Of a stretch of DNA of 22,453 bases, positions 1 to 6,937 are shown piece by piece. The notes beneath the pieces are model-generated. The model had not been told where the DNA came from. It did not search any database and saw only the letters and a program-made list of their open reading frames with translations. Numbering within the stretch: the stretch's first letter is position 1; each line of letters begins with the position of its first letter. The position numbers and the translations under genes were made by a program. Source of the DNA: a virus; the IMG/VR virus record IMGVR_UViG_3300030329_006207, positions 1 through 22,453 of that record, one strand, 5' to 3'.

Positions 1-259
1 CTGCTATAACCTCCGGTGATATTACGCCTATAATACCATAAGTCATAGCTTTATATAAAGAGGATATCTCTGTTTGTTCTAACACAAACCAGGCTATCAA
101 TGATGCTATAGCAGCTGTGAGAATTTTTTTAAGTTGTTGAACCCACGTAAGTTTATTACCCGAGGACAGTAAGCGCGCCAGCATACCACCTGCTCCTATG
201 AGAGGTACAATCCATCCACCGCTTACAAATTCATTTAATAGGGACTTATCAGGTTCCAT
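1..259 (-). CDS. Probable phage holin (LydA-like), 3' end outside window
   Basis: The minus strand is open from ATG at 259 to the window edge (86 codons). It starts MEPDKSLLNEFVSGGWIVPL. The visible part has a Gly-rich hydrophobic stretch (residues about 14-31, GGWIVPLIGAGGMLARLL), a polar Lys-rich segment, a second hydrophobic helix (ILTAAIASLIAWFVL, about 46-60) and a third moderately hydrophobic segment ending ITPEV-like (GIIGVISPEVIA). A short protein with a GG-hydrophobic first helix and further helices fits class I/II holins of the LydA/superfamily III type, which permeabilise the inner membrane to release endolysin. A T4-late-like box lies 6 bases upstream of the ATG, as expected for a lysis gene. 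The family call is by motif resemblance only. Another small membrane protein is the alternative. Confidence 0.55.
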   Translation of the reverse strand, partial: MEPDKSLLNEFVSGGWIVPLIGAGGMLARLLSSGNKLTWVQQLKKILTAAIASLIAWFVLEQTEISSLYKAMTYGIIGVISPEVIA

Positions 260-265
260 ATGTAT

Positions 266-273
266 TATTTATA
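266..273 (-). promoter_or_regulatory. Class B (T4-late-like) promoter for holin
   Basis: The minus strand reads TATAAATA, identical to the T4 late promoter box, six bases before the holin ATG. The predicted transcript would start at or within a base or two of the start codon. Confidence 0.6.
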
Positions 274-286
274 GTCTTGAAATAGA

Positions 287-304
287 GGAATCCTAGATAT
301 AATA
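287..304 (+). promoter_or_regulatory. Class A promoter, variant, for PD-(D/E)XK nuclease gene
   Basis: GGAATC, five bases, then TATAATA, six bases before GTG at 311. This is the least regular member of the class A family (upstream hexamer altered, spacer 5 not 4). It is divergent from the holin promoter, so 260-310 is a bidirectional promoter region. Confidence 0.5.
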
Positions 305-310
305 AGATAA

Positions 311-1000
311 GTGAAAATTAAATTTGACGAAAAGTCTCATACGTATACTCACATTGACACAGAAAAGCCTTTTATATCTGTTACTACCTTAATTGGAAAG
401 TATAAACAGCCCTTTGATAGAGACGGCCATTCAAAGAGAGTTGCAGATAGAGAAGGCGTGTCTCAGGAGTTAGTGTTAGAGATGTGGGAACAAGAAAAAA
501 ATAGAGCATGCACTCGAGGCACTAATATTCATAAAGTTCTTGAAGATTACATTAATTATGGAGAAGCAGAAGGTGATTGGGGATGGTTATGTAAGTCTTA
601 CGATAAGGCTGTAGAGAGGTCGATCGATTCATTCAAAAATGTTTTGTGTGAGAACTTGTTATACGATGAAGAGTATAGTGTTGCAGGTACAGCAGATTTA
701 ATCTATGAACATAAGCATGAATTCACAATTGGAGATTTTAAAACTAATAAGAGATTTAGGTTTAGTTCACCCTATTCAGAACGCTTAAAGGACCCGGTAA
801 GCCATCTTCACAATTGTGAGTTTAATTTATATGGTCTACAATTATCACTTTATGCATATTTGTATGAAAAGATGTCAGGTAAGAGGTGTAGAAAATGTGT
901 AATATTTTATTTACAGGATGACAGATTTTTATCTTATCACATAAACTATATGAAAGCAGAGGTAGAAGCTTTATTACAGCATCAGTTGAATAACAAGTAA
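311..1000 (+). CDS. PD-(D/E)XK nuclease, RecB/Cas4-like exonuclease domain
   Basis: This 229-residue protein carries the ordered motifs of the Cas4/RecB-type PD-(D/E)XK fold: RGTNIH (G70...H74), VAGTADLI with D129, the catalytic GDFKT (D142, K144) and QLSLY (Q177...Y181). These coordinate Mg2+ and cut DNA. The size fits a single-domain phage exonuclease used in recombination, end processing or host DNA breakdown. Several cysteines are present (67, 94, 113, 169 and a CRKC near 195), but they do not form the regular Cas4 C-terminal trio, so an iron-sulfur cluster is not claimed. Start is GTG, six bases after a TATAATA box with no Shine-Dalgarno. First gene of a rightward run. The fold call is firm; the biological role is inferred. 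Confidence 0.85.
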   Translation: MKIKFDEKSHTYTHIDTEKPFISVTTLIGKYKQPFDRDGHSKRVADREGVSQELVLEMWEQEKNRACTRGTNIHKVLEDYINYGEAEGDWGWLCKSYDKAVERSIDSFKNVLCENLLYDEEYSVAGTADLIYEHKHEFTIGDFKTNKRFRFSSPYSERLKDPVSHLHNCEFNLYGLQLSLYAYLYEKMSGKRCRKCVIFYLQDDRFLSYHINYMKAEVEALLQHQLNNK

Positions 1001-1024
1001 TCGTTACTAAATACCAGACAAGAC

Positions 1025-1729
1025 ATGTTAGATTATATTTTAGATAAAATTAGAACTACTGAGACTTTTAAAGATCCCTATGAGCACCTTATTATCGATA
1101 ACTTTATACCAGAAGATGATTACAAGATTTTAGCTGAAGAACTTAACGGTATTAATTTACTAGAAGCTCCGGACAATCGAGAAAATGTTGAGGTATACCG
1201 TGAGAGAGGAGGGCTAGTAGGTGAAACACAATCAGTAGGTGATAGGATCATTTCTTTTGTAAAGGATCAAGATAAATTTCCAAATTATAAAAAAATAAAT
1301 GAATTTACTGGATTGTGGTTAGAAAATCAAAAAGAAATATTTACTGCTCTATCTGAAACATTTAGTATAAAGCGAGAAAGTTATGAGTTTTTAGATTTTT
1401 GTCTTATTAAGGATGAAACAGATTATCAAATATTACCACATACAGATCAGCCAGGAAATGTGTTCACTTTATTATTTTACTGCCCAATAGATACTACTAA
1501 TAGAGAGCTCGGTCTCTCTATTTATGAAGAGGGTATTGGTAGCTATATGAATACTAGAGATGCAGGTCCCAAACTCTTAAGGGAATATAAAAAGGCTGAA
1601 TTTTTACCTAATCGTTTAGTGTGTTTTACGCGGACAGATAAAACATGGCACGGTGTAGGAAGTGATAATGTTAGTTTACAGGGATCAAGAAACTCTTGTC
1701 AAATTTTCTTTATGAATCCAAATAGCTAG
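1025..1729 (+). CDS. 2OG-Fe(II) oxygenase-like protein
   Basis: The 234-residue protein has the HxD...H facial triad of Fe(II)/2-oxoglutarate dioxygenases: PHTD (H139, D141) and TWHGV (H209). An arginine about 13 residues on (R222) could bind 2-oxoglutarate. The strands FTLLFYCP and RNSCQIFFM flank them as in the double-stranded beta-helix core. The N-terminal YEHLIIDNFIPEDDYKIL is typical of the prolyl-hydroxylase-like branch common in marine T4-like phages, where substrates are mostly unknown. It follows the nuclease after a 24-base gap containing a short inverted repeat (AGTAA-tcg-TTACT). There is no Shine-Dalgarno. A TAAATA sequence lies 11 bases before ATG but is too far away to call. 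Enzyme class is likely; substrate unknown. Confidence 0.8.
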   Translation: MLDYILDKIRTTETFKDPYEHLIIDNFIPEDDYKILAEELNGINLLEAPDNRENVEVYRERGGLVGETQSVGDRIISFVKDQDKFPNYKKINEFTGLWLENQKEIFTALSETFSIKRESYEFLDFCLIKDETDYQILPHTDQPGNVFTLLFYCPIDTTNRELGLSIYEEGIGSYMNTRDAGPKLLREYKKAEFLPNRLVCFTRTDKTWHGVGSDNVSLQGSRNSCQIFFMNPNS

Positions 1730-1745
1730 CTCTAAATAGAGTAGC
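1725..1745 (+). repeat. Inverted repeat abutting the next start codon
   Basis: GCTA-g-CTCT-AAAT-AGAG-TAGC forms an 8-bp stem with one bulged G. It begins in the stop region of the oxygenase gene and ends directly at ATG 1746. It lacks a T-run, so it is not a typical terminator. It may be an operator or may control translation. It contains CTAAATA, a weak class B-like box seven bases before the ATG. Confidence 0.35.
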
Positions 1746-1961
1746 ATGACACGATCATCATTACTTAAAAAATTTGATACAAAGGTTCAAGCTTTGTATG
1801 ATTGTCTCTATGACGTCAAAGAGCTCTTAGACTCTACAGAGGACTATGAACTAGAATCCGTAGCCGATCAATTTGTAGAAGACATAGAGGAGATCTTAAG
1901 CGACGGCGAAGCAAGCATCGAGGTGATAAAGGGATTTATTACTGATGTCGACGAACATTAA
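1746..1961 (+). CDS. Small acidic protein of unknown function
   Basis: A 71-residue, strongly acidic, mostly helical-looking protein (many Glu/Asp, e.g. DFV-type stretch VADQFVEDIEEIL). No recognised motif. It has a basic first ten residues and then alternating Leu/acidic residues consistent with two or three helices. An acidic small phage protein could mimic DNA or bind a host protein, but nothing here shows that. It lies between the oxygenase gene and the promoter of the sugar operon. Codon use matches its neighbours, and the frame is supported by tight packing. Confidence 0.55.
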   Translation: MTRSSLLKKFDTKVQALYDCLYDVKELLDSTEDYELESVADQFVEDIEEILSDGEASIEVIKGFITDVDEH

Positions 1962-1965
1962 GAGT

Positions 1966-1992
1966 GGAACTATATACTTTACCCTTATAATA
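1966..1992 (+). promoter_or_regulatory. Class A-like promoter with operator-like palindrome, sugar operon
   Basis: GGAACT at 1966 and TATAATA at 1986-1992 are both present, but 14 bases apart instead of 4. TATAATA sits inside a perfect inverted repeat CCCTT-ATAATA-AAGGG (1982-1997) that ends two bases before ATG 2000. It is probably the promoter for the 2000-7930 operon. The palindrome over the -10 box could be a repressor site or a start-codon hairpin. Confidence 0.5.
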
Positions 1993-1999
1993 AAGGGAT

Positions 2000-3040
2000 A
2001 TGCGTATAGAAACTGAACTAAAATATGATTTTGATGATGTTTTAATTCGTCCTAAAAGATCAACACTCACGTCACGAAAAGAGGTAGACTTACATAGAAC
2101 GTTCAAATTTCGAAACGGGGGATCATATCACGGCATACCAATTATGGCTGCTAATATGGATGGTGTTGGTACGTTAGAGGTAGGGAGAACATTAAAAGAT
2201 CTAGATCTCTTTACCTGTTATAAAAAGAATATTGCTGAATGGGACTTAATCGAGGCCCTTCAAGAAAATGCCGGTAAACATGTAGCTGTTACAGTAGGTA
2301 GAAACAATCACGATTATGAGCGACTGTTACGTATTAGTAAAAAGGCTAATGTGCGCAATATTTGTATAGATGTTGCAAATGGATATACTCAAGCATTGGT
2401 AGATTTTGTAAAGGCAGTAAGAAGAAAGTTCAAGAAGTGTAATATTATTGCTGGTAATGTTGTTACTGGGGAAATGGTAGAAGAGTTGCTTTTAGCAGGA
2501 GCAGATATTATTAAAGTTGGTATTGGATCTGGAAGTGTTTGTACTACAAGAATTAAAACTGGAGTAGGTTATCCTCAGTTTAGTTGTATTGCTGAATGTG
2601 CTGATGCTGCTCATGGGTTAGATGGTCATATTATTGCTGATGGAGGGTGCACAACACCTGGTGATGTAGCTAAAGCGTTTGGTGCTGGTGCTGATTTTGT
2701 TATGTTAGGTTCAATGCTAGCAGGTTCATCTGAAGGAGGGGGCGAAAAGGTTACAATAGACGATAAAGAGTATGTTGAGTTTTATGGAATGAGCAGTAAG
2801 AAAGCTAACGAAAAGCATAATGGCGGTCTTAAGGATTACAGAACGTCAGAAGGACGTAGAGTGGTTCTTCCATATAAAGGCCCTATGCGTTATATTGTAC
2901 AAGACATTTTAGGGGGTGTTAGAAGTACATGTACATATGTTGGAGCTGCTAAACTAAAACATTTAAGCAAGTGCGCAACGTTTGTAAGATGCACAAAAAC
3001 TCATAGCAAAATATATGAATCAAATACTCTAGAAATATGA
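2000..3040 (+). CDS. guaC: GMP reductase
   Basis: 346 residues, nearly the length of E. coli GuaC (347), and recognisably colinear with it from the N-terminal FDDVLIRPKRSTL through ICIDVANGY, AGNVVTGEM, IKTGVGYPQ, DGGCTTPGDVAKAFGAGADF to FYGMSS and the C-terminal LGGVRSTCTYVGA. The catalytic cysteine is C181 in GSGSVCTTR. The enzyme converts GMP to IMP and ammonia with NADPH. It lacks the CBS domains of IMP dehydrogenase, so reductase is preferred over GuaB. First gene of a run of nucleotide-sugar genes and followed by a 4-base ATGA overlap. It could redirect guanine nucleotides towards adenine nucleotides or rebalance GDP-sugar pools; both ideas are inference. Confidence 0.92.
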   Translation: MRIETELKYDFDDVLIRPKRSTLTSRKEVDLHRTFKFRNGGSYHGIPIMAANMDGVGTLEVGRTLKDLDLFTCYKKNIAEWDLIEALQENAGKHVAVTVGRNNHDYERLLRISKKANVRNICIDVANGYTQALVDFVKAVRRKFKKCNIIAGNVVTGEMVEELLLAGADIIKVGIGSGSVCTTRIKTGVGYPQFSCIAECADAAHGLDGHIIADGGCTTPGDVAKAFGAGADFVMLGSMLAGSSEGGGEKVTIDDKEYVEFYGMSSKKANEKHNGGLKDYRTSEGRRVVLPYKGPMRYIVQDILGGVRSTCTYVGAAKLKHLSKCATFVRCTKTHSKIYESNTLEI

Positions 3041-3882
3041 ACATACTAATATTAGGAAAGGGATACATAGGAAATTACCTTAATGATCGATTGCAATCAA
3101 TTGCTGCCGTAGATTTTGAAAATAGGCGTTGGTTTGATTACACGAACACGCGCATACTCGACAAACGATTCAAAGAAAAAAAATACGACTATGTAATTAA
3201 TTGTTCTGGATATACTGGTCGCCCGAATGTAGATCAAGGGGAAGAAGAAAAGGAGCTATGCTATAGGCTTAATACATTTGCACCGTTAAAAGTAAGCAGT
3301 ATGTGTAAGTTACATAATATTAATTATATTCACATCTCATCTGGTTGTATATATACCGGGTATGGAAAGCAATATACAGAAGAAGATGAACCTAATTTTG
3401 GATTGTTTAGTGAAGAAGCTTCTACTTACTCTAAGAGTAAGCATGCATATGAATTAGGATGTGACTACGGGTTGACGTTAAGAGTTAGAATGCCGTTTTG
3501 TGATGAGTTGCATGATAGATCTATATTGACTAAATTATTAAATTATGATAAATTAGTAGATTATGTTAATTCCAAAACATACATTCCAGATTTGTTAGAT
3601 TTTATTGAGCTGTTAATTAAGGGAAGTTATTCAACGAAGGTAAAGATTCTTTTAAACTTTGTTAATCCTAAACCACTAGCAACTAATCAAATTACTGATA
3701 TAATGAAAGCTCATGAGCTATACAACACTAACTGGGAGTGGGTACATTTTGAAGAGCTACGCACAAAAGCTAATAGATCTAACTGCATCCTTTCTACTAC
3801 AAAGTTAGAAGAAACATATGGCTTTAAGCTCATTGACGAAGAGGTTGCAATTGAGAAAGCGTTAGCCAATATATCAACATGA
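3037..3882 (+). CDS. NDP-sugar epimerase/reductase, NRS/ER-like (rhamnose synthesis)
   Basis: A 281-residue extended SDR protein with an N-terminal nucleotide-binding loop GKGYIG (7-12), VINCSGYTGRPNVD (53-66), SSGCIY (101-106), the catalytic YSKSK (Y131, K135) and LTLRVRMP (146-153). This string of motifs resembles the bifunctional 3,5-epimerase/4-reductase (NRS/ER) of plants and mimivirus more than bacterial RmlD. NRS/ER turns UDP-4-keto-6-deoxyglucose into UDP-L-rhamnose. No separate RmlC-type epimerase gene is visible nearby, as expected if this enzyme does both steps; the matching dehydratase would be the gene at 6938. Overlaps guaC and the next gene by 4 bases each (ATGA). RmlD-like reductase is the alternative. 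Confidence 0.7.
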   Translation: MNILILGKGYIGNYLNDRLQSIAAVDFENRRWFDYTNTRILDKRFKEKKYDYVINCSGYTGRPNVDQGEEEKELCYRLNTFAPLKVSSMCKLHNINYIHISSGCIYTGYGKQYTEEDEPNFGLFSEEASTYSKSKHAYELGCDYGLTLRVRMPFCDELHDRSILTKLLNYDKLVDYVNSKTYIPDLLDFIELLIKGSYSTKVKILLNFVNPKPLATNQITDIMKAHELYNTNWEWVHFEELRTKANRSNCILSTTKLEETYGFKLIDEEVAIEKALANIST

Positions 3883-4811
3883 GTGAAAGAATTTTAATAA
3901 CAGGGGGCACTGGGCTGGTTGGAGCTGCTTTAGCTGAAGCTTATAATTCGACATCCGAAGAAGTAACTTCAATAGGTAGCAGTCAGTATAATTTAACTAA
4001 ACAGTCGCAAGTAAATTCAATGTTTATGAATCACCGACCTACAAAGGTTATACATGCCGCAGCTAAGGTTGGGGGCTTGGGCTCAAATATGAAATATAAA
4101 GGTGAGTATTTCTATAAAAATTTAATGATGAACACCAACGTTATTGATCAAGCTAATGTTTGGGGTGTTAAAAGATTAGTAGCGTTTTTGACTACATGTG
4201 CATTCCCAGCAGATGTTCAATATCCTCTAGATCATACAAAAATTCATTTAGGAGAACCACATGAATCTAATTTTGGTTATGCCCATGCTAAAAGGATGGC
4301 AGAGGTTCAAATTAGAGCATACCGGGAGCAGTACGGACGAAAATATTCTTGTGTAATACCTACAAATATCTATGGCCCTAATGATAACTTTTCCTTAGAG
4401 CATGGCCATGTAGTACCCATGCTAATCCATAAGCTTTATAAAGCGCAGCGTGATGGTACAGATTTTAATGTATGGGGGTCAGGTAAACCTCTCCGGGAGT
4501 TTATTTTCGCGCAGGATGTAGCAGAGCTTACAAAGTGGGTGCTTCATAACTATGATGGAGAAGATCCTCTTATTTTATCTACTTCAGATGAAATAAGTAT
4601 CGAACATCTAGTTGATTTATTAGTAAAGGAATTTAAATTTACAGGTAAGGTAAAATTTGATAGGTCAAAGCCTGATGGTCAATATAGAAAGCCATCAGAC
4701 AATTCGCTAATAAAAAGCCTAGTACCTGCATTTAAGTTCACCCCAATCGAAGAAGGAATAAAACAAACAGTAGAATGGTTCAAAGAAAATTATGACAAAG
4801 CAAGACGGTAA
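3879..4811 (+). CDS. fcl: GDP-L-fucose synthase (GDP-4-keto-6-deoxymannose epimerase/reductase)
   Basis: 310 residues, the usual length. It has the NADP-binding GGTGLVG (9-15), HAAAKVGGLGSN (59-70), the family-specific TTCAFP with the presumed epimerase cysteine C107, the catalytic YAHAK (Y134, K138), PTNIYGPNDNF (161-171) and HGHVVP with a conserved histidine near 177. It carries out the 3,5-epimerisation and 4-reduction that yield GDP-L-fucose from the product of Gmd. ATG overlaps the upstream stop by 4 bases, and its 3' end overlaps gmd by 20 bases, so the two are translationally linked. The order fcl-gmd is reversed relative to the pathway. Confident on function. Confidence 0.92.
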   Translation: MSERILITGGTGLVGAALAEAYNSTSEEVTSIGSSQYNLTKQSQVNSMFMNHRPTKVIHAAAKVGGLGSNMKYKGEYFYKNLMMNTNVIDQANVWGVKRLVAFLTTCAFPADVQYPLDHTKIHLGEPHESNFGYAHAKRMAEVQIRAYREQYGRKYSCVIPTNIYGPNDNFSLEHGHVVPMLIHKLYKAQRDGTDFNVWGSGKPLREFIFAQDVAELTKWVLHNYDGEDPLILSTSDEISIEHLVDLLVKEFKFTGKVKFDRSKPDGQYRKPSDNSLIKSLVPAFKFTPIEEGIKQTVEWFKENYDKARR

Positions 4812-5778
4812 AGTAGCTCTCATTACAGGTATAAATGGGCAGGATGGTTCTTATCTCGCTGAATTTTTAGTAGATAAAGGATACGAAGTATGGGGAACAG
4901 TAAAACGTAATTCTGTTGCAGAGAATCAAACTGCCCGTTTAAATGGTGTTTACGATAAGATTAAGGATAATTTACAGTACGTAGATATGACTGACCTATC
5001 GTCTCTTGTTAGAATTATTCAAGAGTCTCAACCCGACGAGGTATATAATCTTGCAGCGCAATCACATGTAAGAGTATCTTTTGATCAGCCAATATATACA
5101 GCAAACACAACTGGTATTGGTACTCTAAATTTATTAGAGGCAGTTCGCCTTATAAAACCAGATGCTAAAATTTATCAAGCATCTTCTTCTGAAATGTTTG
5201 GTAATAATATTGATGAAGATGGCTATCAACGTGAAACTACTTTAATGCACCCGGTATCACCATATGGTTGTGCTAAAGTCTTTTCATATAATATTTGCCG
5301 CAACTACAGAAATTCATATGGTATGTTTATTTCTAACGGAATACTCTTTAATCATGAATCACCTAGACGGGGTAGCAATTTTGTTACTAACAAAGTAGCT
5401 AAAGGAGCTGTAGAAATATCAAAGGGTCTTAGTAAGGAATTAACTTTAGGAAATTTACATGCAGCTCGAGACTGGGGGCATGCAAAAGATTATGTGGAAG
5501 CTATGTGGTTAATGTTGCAGCAAGAAGAGTCGGGCGATTTTGTATGCGCTACAGGAGTATCACATACAGTGTTAGATCTAGTTAAGCACGTATTTAAAAG
5601 GCTTGATTTAGATTGGAAAAAATTTGTTACACAAGATAAAAAGTTTTTGCGACCAGAAGAACTAGACGTATTAAAGGGCGATAGTACTAAGCTAAGAGAG
5701 GCTACAGGATGGGAGCCTAGATATACTTTTGAATCTATGATAGATGAAATGGTTGATCACTGGGTTGTGAGTTTATAA
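4792..5778 (+). CDS. gmd: GDP-mannose 4,6-dehydratase
   Basis: 328 residues, slightly shorter than bacterial Gmd. It begins with ALITGINGQDGSYLAEFL (9-26), the signature glycine loop of this family, then NLAAQSHV (86-93), SSSEMFG (131-137), the catalytic YGCAK (Y158, K162), FNHESPRRG (186-194) and the late motif ARDWGHAKDYVEAMW. It removes water from GDP-mannose to give GDP-4-keto-6-deoxymannose, the substrate of the adjacent Fcl. No mannose-1-phosphate guanylyltransferase is present in the window, so host GDP-mannose would be used. ATG lies 20 bases inside fcl. The next gene begins after one base. Confidence 0.93.
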   Translation: MTKQDGKVALITGINGQDGSYLAEFLVDKGYEVWGTVKRNSVAENQTARLNGVYDKIKDNLQYVDMTDLSSLVRIIQESQPDEVYNLAAQSHVRVSFDQPIYTANTTGIGTLNLLEAVRLIKPDAKIYQASSSEMFGNNIDEDGYQRETTLMHPVSPYGCAKVFSYNICRNYRNSYGMFISNGILFNHESPRRGSNFVTNKVAKGAVEISKGLSKELTLGNLHAARDWGHAKDYVEAMWLMLQQEESGDFVCATGVSHTVLDLVKHVFKRLDLDWKKFVTQDKKFLRPEELDVLKGDSTKLREATGWEPRYTFESMIDEMVDHWVVSL

Positions 5779-5779
5779 A

Positions 5780-6214
5780 ATGAAGAACGAAATAATAGGA
5801 TTTACAGCCGGTAACTTTGATTTATTACATCCAGGTTACATATATACTTTTGAAGAAGCAAAGAGACATTGTGATAAATTTTTAGTGTTCTTGCAAAGAG
5901 ACCCTTCAGCCACAAGGTATACTAAGTATAAGCCTGTTATACCGTTGTACGAAAGGTATAGAACATTAATGTCTATCAAATATATTGATGATGTATATAT
6001 CTATCAAACAGAAGAAGAGTTATATGAGCTGATCAAATTCTGGAAGCCACATGTTAGAATTCTCGGAGAGGACTATATCGGTAAATCTTTCACAGGCGAT
6101 GATTTACCTTTAAAAGTCATTTACACAACCAGGTCTCATGATTGGTCTACAACAAAGTTAAAAGATCTAATTACAAAACAGACTATTAAACAGAACCCCG
6201 ACATTATAAAATGA
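5780..6214 (+). CDS. Nucleotidyltransferase, TagD/HldE C-domain type, with altered HxGH
   Basis: The 144-residue protein fits the cytidylyltransferase-like family that activates glycerol-3-phosphate, heptose-1-phosphate and similar compounds with CTP or ATP. It has the N-terminal GNFDLLHPGY (11-20), the middle KPVIPLYERY (51-60) and ILGEDYIGKSFTG (94-106), and the C-terminal RSHDWSTTKL (118-127), equivalent to the usual RTxGISTT. Odd point: the canonical HxGH reads HPGY, so the second catalytic histidine is a tyrosine (Y20). Activity may be changed, or this may be a distinct subfamily. One base after gmd and overlapping the next gene by 4 bases; the context suggests activating a sugar or polyol phosphate for glycan assembly. 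Confidence 0.75.
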   Translation: MKNEIIGFTAGNFDLLHPGYIYTFEEAKRHCDKFLVFLQRDPSATRYTKYKPVIPLYERYRTLMSIKYIDDVYIYQTEEELYELIKFWKPHVRILGEDYIGKSFTGDDLPLKVIYTTRSHDWSTTKLKDLITKQTIKQNPDIIK

Positions 6215-6936
6215 AAATATGTGTTTTAGTAATGACATATAAAACAGATTTATATAATCATTTTGATAGAATTAAAAGAAAGTACTTAGAAACTAAAGAC
6301 GTAGATTATTATTTTTTATATAACGGAACTGATAAAAGTTTGAATAATCCAAAAGAACATAATCTTAACTATTATTCTGATTCTTATCACCCGTCGGGGG
6401 TACCAGTAATGTGGGATAAATTTATAGCATTTATATCTGAAACTACTGGAAAATATGACTACGTTATTAAAGTAAATAGTTCTACATTCGTAAATGTAGA
6501 TAAAGTAATAGAGAAAATTGAGCAGCACAGCGACAAAGAAGATTTGTACATGGGCTATGTTTCCGAGGAAGTACAAGATCAGTTCGCGGGTAAATTTGCT
6601 TCTGGAGCACTAGCTGTTTATTCTGACACAACATTAAAAAAGTTATTAGAAGTTAGCAAGATTTTCAAACATAATCCTGAAGCACGTATGCGAGAAGATG
6701 ATGTATTAATAGGTTTAGCTTTAAAAAAAGTGCTTAAAATACCTCTCACGTCTTTAGATAGATATGATATAGCAGATGCACCTGTTGATAAGAAATATAA
6801 GAGATTTACAGTACCCTCTAATGAGGATATAGAGGAAGCATTGACCTACTCCCATATACGTATAAGAAATGATTTTGATAGAGACTTAATTGACAAAGGT
6901 ATATGGAATATTATAGAGAAAAAGCTACAATTATAA
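6211..6936 (+). CDS. Putative glycosyltransferase (GT31-like), degenerate DxD
   Basis: A 241-residue protein starting with the hydrophobic strand MKICVLVMTYKTDLY, as in nucleotide-sugar-binding domains. YDYVIKVNSSTFVNVDKV corresponds in layout to the fringe/galactosyltransferase-31 region (YDFVLKTDDDVFVNL type), followed by FASGALAVYS and REDDVLIG, which match the G-x-G-Y-hydrophobic-S and E-D-V-x-x-G elements of that family. The metal-binding DxD position reads NSS, so metal dependence or activity is doubtful. It sits between a nucleotidyltransferase and a 4,6-dehydratase, supporting a role in attaching a sugar. Overlaps the upstream stop by 4 bases, one base before the next gene. Family call is moderate. 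Confidence 0.55.
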   Translation: MKICVLVMTYKTDLYNHFDRIKRKYLETKDVDYYFLYNGTDKSLNNPKEHNLNYYSDSYHPSGVPVMWDKFIAFISETTGKYDYVIKVNSSTFVNVDKVIEKIEQHSDKEDLYMGYVSEEVQDQFAGKFASGALAVYSDTTLKKLLEVSKIFKHNPEARMREDDVLIGLALKKVLKIPLTSLDRYDIADAPVDKKYKRFTVPSNEDIEEALTYSHIRIRNDFDRDLIDKGIWNIIEKKLQL

Positions 6937-6937
6937 A

